Shown here piece after piece: positions 60,969 through 64,000 of a DNA stretch of 64,000 bases (position 1 is its first letter; each line of letters starts with the position of its first letter). Source of the stretch: Streptomyces sp. NRRL F-6676. GTDB taxonomy: Bacteria; Actinomycetota; Actinomycetes; Streptomycetales; Streptomycetaceae. Position numbers and translations under genes: made by a program. The notes below the pieces were generated by a model that was not told the DNA's origin, did not search any database, and saw only the letters and a program-made list of their open reading frames with translations. The stretch is taken from assembly GCF_000725625.1 (NCBI RefSeq), contig NZ_JOHS01000015.1, positions 62,001 through 126,000 on the forward strand. The letters are read 5' to 3'.

Positions 60969-61930
60969 ACAGCGGCCCCGGCATCGCGCCCGTCCCCCTC
61001 ACCCTGCCCGATCTCGGTGCCGCCTTCCCCGGCCCGTTCCCGACCAGCCCCCACGCTGTCACCGCGGACAGACACCTCCGACGCTGGGCCGCCGAACGAA
61101 ACCTCCCCGTGCCGGCCGACGAGCTCCGCACCCTGTGCGGCATCACCAGCCAGGGCATCGTCCGCGCGCTGCCCACCGCCGATCTCGACAGCCTGCTGCT
61201 CGCCGCCGAGCTCTTCCTGTGGCTCGTGGCCTTCGACGACACCCACGGCGAGACGACCGCCGCGGCCGACCCCGCCGCCCTGACCGGCCACATCGACGAG
61301 CTGACCGGCGTCCTGGCCGACAACACCCCAACGTCACCGCCAGGACCGTTCACGACAGCGCTGCTCGACCTCCTCGACCGCATCCGGGACAGGGCCACGC
61401 CCAGCCAGTACCTCACCCTCACCGGACACCTGCACGGAAACCTCCGCGGGCTCCTCTGGGAGGCCCACCACCTGAACGACCCCAGCCGCGTCCCGCTGCA
61501 CACCTACCGCACGATGCGGCCCCTCACCGTCTTCGCCCGCACCCTCACCGCCATCACACCGATCGCCCTCTCCTACGAACTGCCCGACCGGCACGGCGCT
61601 GCGCACCTGGTGGACCGGTCGGAGTTCGCGGTCGCATGTCTGGCCGGGTGGGTCAACGACCTCGCCTCCTACTCGCGGGAGGCGAGCCGGAGCCCCGTGC
61701 CGCCGCTGAGCCTGCCGACACTGCTGATGCGCGAGCACCGCCTGCAGCTTCCCGAGGCGCTCAGGGCCGCCGCCCGGTTGTGTGACGAGCAGGCCGTGCT
61801 CGCCCGCGCTCTCATCGACGAGCTGTCCGCCACCGGCTCCTTGCCGCTCACGCACCACGCCCAGGCCCTGAAGCACATCGTCCACGCGTTCATCTGGCAC
61901 ATCGACCACGACCGGTACACCACCCCGTGA
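60965..61930 (+). CDS. Class I terpene synthase
   Basis: The 321-residue protein has a metal-binding motif LVAFDDTHGETT (DDxx form, the acidic cluster ending in Glu) and the NSE-type triad in GWVNDLASYSREAS. It ionises the diphosphate made by the class II cyclase. The N-x3-S-x3-E spacing is intact (NDLASYSRE). GTG start overlaps the P450 stop. The four-gene set matches labdane-type clusters in other Streptomyces, such as those for cyslabdan and raimonol as I recall; the product here is unknown. Confidence 0.9.
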   Translation: MNSGPGIAPVPLTLPDLGAAFPGPFPTSPHAVTADRHLRRWAAERNLPVPADELRTLCGITSQGIVRALPTADLDSLLLAAELFLWLVAFDDTHGETTAAADPAALTGHIDELTGVLADNTPTSPPGPFTTALLDLLDRIRDRATPSQYLTLTGHLHGNLRGLLWEAHHLNDPSRVPLHTYRTMRPLTVFARTLTAITPIALSYELPDRHGAAHLVDRSEFAVACLAGWVNDLASYSREASRSPVPPLSLPTLLMREHRLQLPEALRAAARLCDEQAVLARALIDELSATGSLPLTHHAQALKHIVHAFIWHIDHDRYTTP

Positions 61931-61970
61931 CCTGAGCCGGGCACTCACCACACCACCGAAAGCACCTCCC

Positions 61971-62549
61971 ATGCCTGCGAAGATCCGCACCGCACAAGAA
62001 CTCACCCAACTCACCCCCGCCGAGAAACGGGCCGCCGGACAACTGGTCGCCGGAGCATCAAACGCCAAGGGTGCCCAGGCCCTGGGCATCAGCACCACGA
62101 CGTTCACCGGCCACATCGTCGCCATCGGCAAGAAGTACGGCATCACCAGCCGGAGCGGCCGGCCCGCCCGCGCCCACGCCGTACTGGCCAGCGGACAGGT
62201 ACCTCCGCCGCCGGCCCCCGAGCGCATCCCCGACTTCACCGAGCGGGACCTGCGGCTGCTGCGCGCGCTTGCCGAGCACCCGGAGACCCATGACATCGCC
62301 CGGGCGGTCGAGATCGCCCCAGCCGATGTCCGCCCGATGATCGCCGACCTCGTCGACAAGGCCGGGGCCGCCAACGACACGCACCTGATCGGCCTCGGCC
62401 ACGCCTGGGGGCTCCTCAACACCGGCCCCGCCCAGGTGGCAGGCACCACGCCGTTCCACGCCGTATACCGGACTCTGCATGCGAGCCGGTCGCCGCGGGG
62501 CGCGACGCCTACGACGGCGGGACGGTCCCCGGCGACGGTTCGAAGGTGA
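61971..62549 (+). CDS. LuxR-type helix-turn-helix protein
   Basis: The 192-residue protein has LTPAEKRAAGQLVAGASNAK and GISTTTFTGHIVAIGKKYGI, matching a LuxR/GerE HTH at the N-terminus rather than the usual C-terminal position. A second helical segment, FTERDLRLLRALAEHPET, looks like another HTH-like unit. It follows the terpene cassette by 40 bp and may control it. Its 3' end overlaps the convergent PPC-domain gene by 41 bp. Confidence 0.72.
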   Translation: MPAKIRTAQELTQLTPAEKRAAGQLVAGASNAKGAQALGISTTTFTGHIVAIGKKYGITSRSGRPARAHAVLASGQVPPPPAPERIPDFTERDLRLLRALAEHPETHDIARAVEIAPADVRPMIADLVDKAGAANDTHLIGLGHAWGLLNTGPAQVAGTTPFHAVYRTLHASRSPRGATPTTAGRSPATVRR

Positions 62550-62991
62550 GCGTCGGGACGCTGTGCGGCCCGCACTCGGGCCGCAGCATCGACGGCGCGA
62601 TGACCTCCTGCAACGCCATCTCCTGGATGAACTGGACCTCCGCCCACAGCAGATGGGACACGCTGCCGGCGGCCTCGAGGTCTTTGCGTCCGACCGCGAC
62701 GTGGAGGTGCGGGGCCAGGGAGTTGGTATCCGGGCTCCAGGCGAGGGTCCCGGCGCCGACGGCCTCCACCGTCTCCAGGACCGTCTTGTCCCACACGGGC
62801 GCTTCCGGGTCCTGCAGCGGGCCAGCGGCCCCCACCAGGTGCACCCGCCGGAATCCGCCGAGGAACATCGGGATGATCGCCTGCCGGATCCCCTGCTCCG
62901 CGCAGAAGCCGATGAGCTCCTTGACGAAGTCGTCGCCGTCGTCGAAGGCCAGCGCGAAGGAGCGCCCCAGGGTCAGTTCGGTGGCTCGCAT
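62509..62991 (-). CDS. PPC/DUF296-domain protein
   Basis: The 160-residue protein has AFDDGDDFVKELIGFCAEQG, a GTLAWSPD strand and APHLHVAVG, the His-containing motif of the PPC (plants and prokaryotes conserved) domain. Prokaryotic members are trimeric and of unclear function; no AT-hook is present, so DNA binding is not expected. The start overlaps the asparaginase stop by one base. Confidence 0.78.
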   Translation of the reverse strand: MRATELTLGRSFALAFDDGDDFVKELIGFCAEQGIRQAIIPMFLGGFRRVHLVGAAGPLQDPEAPVWDKTVLETVEAVGAGTLAWSPDTNSLAPHLHVAVGRKDLEAAGSVSHLLWAEVQFIQEMALQEVIAPSMLRPECGPHSVPTLTFEPSPGTVPPS

Positions 62992-64000
62992 CAGCCTCGT
63001 CCCTCCGCGGTCGTTCCGGCGGGAGCGAACGTCGCGCGGATCGTGTCGTTGTCGGCGCCGCTGCGCAGCAGCACTGTCAGGAGGTGGCGGGCTTTGTACG
63101 GGTCGAGGTGTCCTGCGCCGATGAGACCGCGGGAGAGCAGGTCCTTCTCCGATCCGTCGAACCCGTACGCGCGCGTGAGGGTGGTGCCGGCTCCGGTGCG
63201 GGAGGCGAGGACGACCGGGATCCGCTGGGCCGCCTTCGCGAGGATGGGAACCCAGGCCTCGGGGACGTGGCCGACTCCGAAGCCGGCGATGACCATGCCG
63301 TCGACCTGGTGCAGCAGCACCTCCAGTAGAGCGCCGTCGTCGCCGAGGGTGGCGGGGTACAGGGCGACGCGAGCTGGTCTGTCGAGGGGCGGGGCGAGGG
63401 GGCGGGGCTTGTGTGCGGGGACGGCGAGCAGGCGGAGGGCGCCTTCCGCGACGACGCCGAGGGCCCCGGTGTCGGGGGCGGTGAACGCGCTGGTGCTGGT
63501 GCTGTGTGCCTTGCGGACACGCGCGGGGTCGAAGACCTGGTCGTTGAAGACCACGAGAACGCCCAGGCCGCGGGCGTGGGGGCTGGCCGCGATGGTGACG
63601 GCGGCGAGCAGGTTGGCGGGCCCGTCGGCGCCGGCCTGGTGCGGGGCGCGCATGGCTCCGGTGACGACGAGTGGGGCCTGCTCCGCGTACAGCAGGCTCA
63701 GCAGGTAGGCGGTCTCCTCCAGGGTGTCGGTTCCCTGGGTCACGACGATGCCGTCGACGGCGCCTTCGCCGGCCATCGCCCGGAGCCGGTTCGCGAGGCG
63801 GTCGATGTCATCCAGCGTCAGCGAGGCGCCGGGCTTGCCCGCGAAGGACAGCGTCTGGATGTCGACGTCCGAACCGTCCATCTGGGGTACCGCGGCGAGC
63901 AGGTCCTCCGCGCTCAGGGTGGGGCGAGCCGCTCCATCACGGTCGGAGGGCATCATGGCGATGGTGCCACCGAGGCCGACCACGACAACGGTGGGACGGG
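62991..64000 (-). CDS. L-asparaginase, 5' end outside window
   Basis: The protein has the first catalytic motif VVGLGGTIAMM and the second VTQGTDTLEETAYLL, followed by TGAMRAPHQAGADGPANLL. The frame is open to the window edge (RPTVVVVGL reads through), so a few N-terminal residues are missing. It hydrolyses asparagine to aspartate and ammonia. No signal peptide is visible in the part seen. It is transcribed with the PPC gene. Confidence 0.9.
   Translation of the reverse strand, partial: RPTVVVVGLGGTIAMMPSDRDGAARPTLSAEDLLAAVPQMDGSDVDIQTLSFAGKPGASLTLDDIDRLANRLRAMAGEGAVDGIVVTQGTDTLEETAYLLSLLYAEQAPLVVTGAMRAPHQAGADGPANLLAAVTIAASPHARGLGVLVVFNDQVFDPARVRKAHSTSTSAFTAPDTGALGVVAEGALRLLAVPAHKPRPLAPPLDRPARVALYPATLGDDGALLEVLLHQVDGMVIAGFGVGHVPEAWVPILAKAAQRIPVVLASRTGAGTTLTRAYGFDGSEKDLLSRGLIGAGHLDPYKARHLLTVLLRSGADNDTIRATFAPAGTTAEGRG

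Overview
This is a high-GC actinobacterial window, almost certainly Streptomyces or a close relative. The evidence is the strong G/C third-position bias, many GTG starts and GTGA/ATGA overlaps, a complete conservon (cvnA-E) operon, and a bacterial diterpene cassette. No RNA genes or CRISPR arrays were seen. The window is an accessory region: two natural-product loci, two transposon-like elements carrying metal or thiol-redox cargo, and one uncharacterised operon.

Layout. (1) 1-4.1 kb, plus strand: thiol/disulfide genes (thioredoxin-like lipoprotein, CcdA, VKOR, small Cys-containing membrane protein, MerA-like flavoprotein). (2) 4.2-10.18 kb, minus: three consecutive tyrosine recombinases plus a small coiled-coil protein. 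I call this element A; it resembles the Tn554/recombinase-trio type. It ends inside an MFS gene, which it truncates, and region 1 is probably its cargo. (3) 10.2-24.2 kb: an unrecognised biosynthetic locus. The minus arm has a truncated MFS exporter, an APH-like kinase, a HIT hydrolase, an ABC exporter, an EEP-fold hydrolase, an AlkC-type DNA glycosylase, a TauD-like oxygenase and a LysRS/EpmA-like enzyme. It diverges from a plus arm that starts with a 92-residue protein made of GMRPD repeats (seven copies), followed by a membrane desaturase-like enzyme, an amidinotransferase, a JmjC/cupin-like protein, a heme-oxygenase-like diiron protein and the 5' part of a GFA-family gene. (4) 24.27-42.21 kb: element B, inserted in that GFA gene. 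It has its own recombinase trio plus helper and an arsenic-resistance island (trxB, arsC, arsR, ACR3 pump, flavin monooxygenases, metallothionein-like peptide with a MerR regulator, TauE-like exporter, ArsN-like acetyltransferase, second ArsR, MFS). (5) 42.2-45.4 kb: the 3' part of the GFA gene, then an arginine-deiminase/DDAH-like enzyme, a cation/proton antiporter and a nitroreductase. These probably continued the biosynthetic locus before the insertion. (6) 45.9-50.9 kb, minus: a tightly coupled seven-gene operon with two EEP-fold proteins, an HTH protein and a TPR-type regulator; function unknown. (7) 51-52 kb: an aldo/keto reductase and a 132-bp MITE-like repeat. (8) 52.7-61.9 kb: a conservon followed by a four-gene diterpene cassette (GGPP synthase, class II cyclase, P450, class I synthase). 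(9) 62-64 kb: a LuxR-type HTH protein, a PPC-domain protein and an asparaginase running off the end.

The best candidate for a new system is region 3 with region 5. A multi-repeat ribosomal peptide carrying seven Arg and seven Lys is encoded beside guanidine-type enzymes (amidinotransferase, DDAH-like), iron oxygenases (HDO, cupin, TauD), an aminoacyl-adenylate-type enzyme with a HIT partner, two exporters and an AlkC DNA-repair enzyme. My inference is a RiPP-like pathway whose product may damage DNA. Insertion of element B has split the locus.
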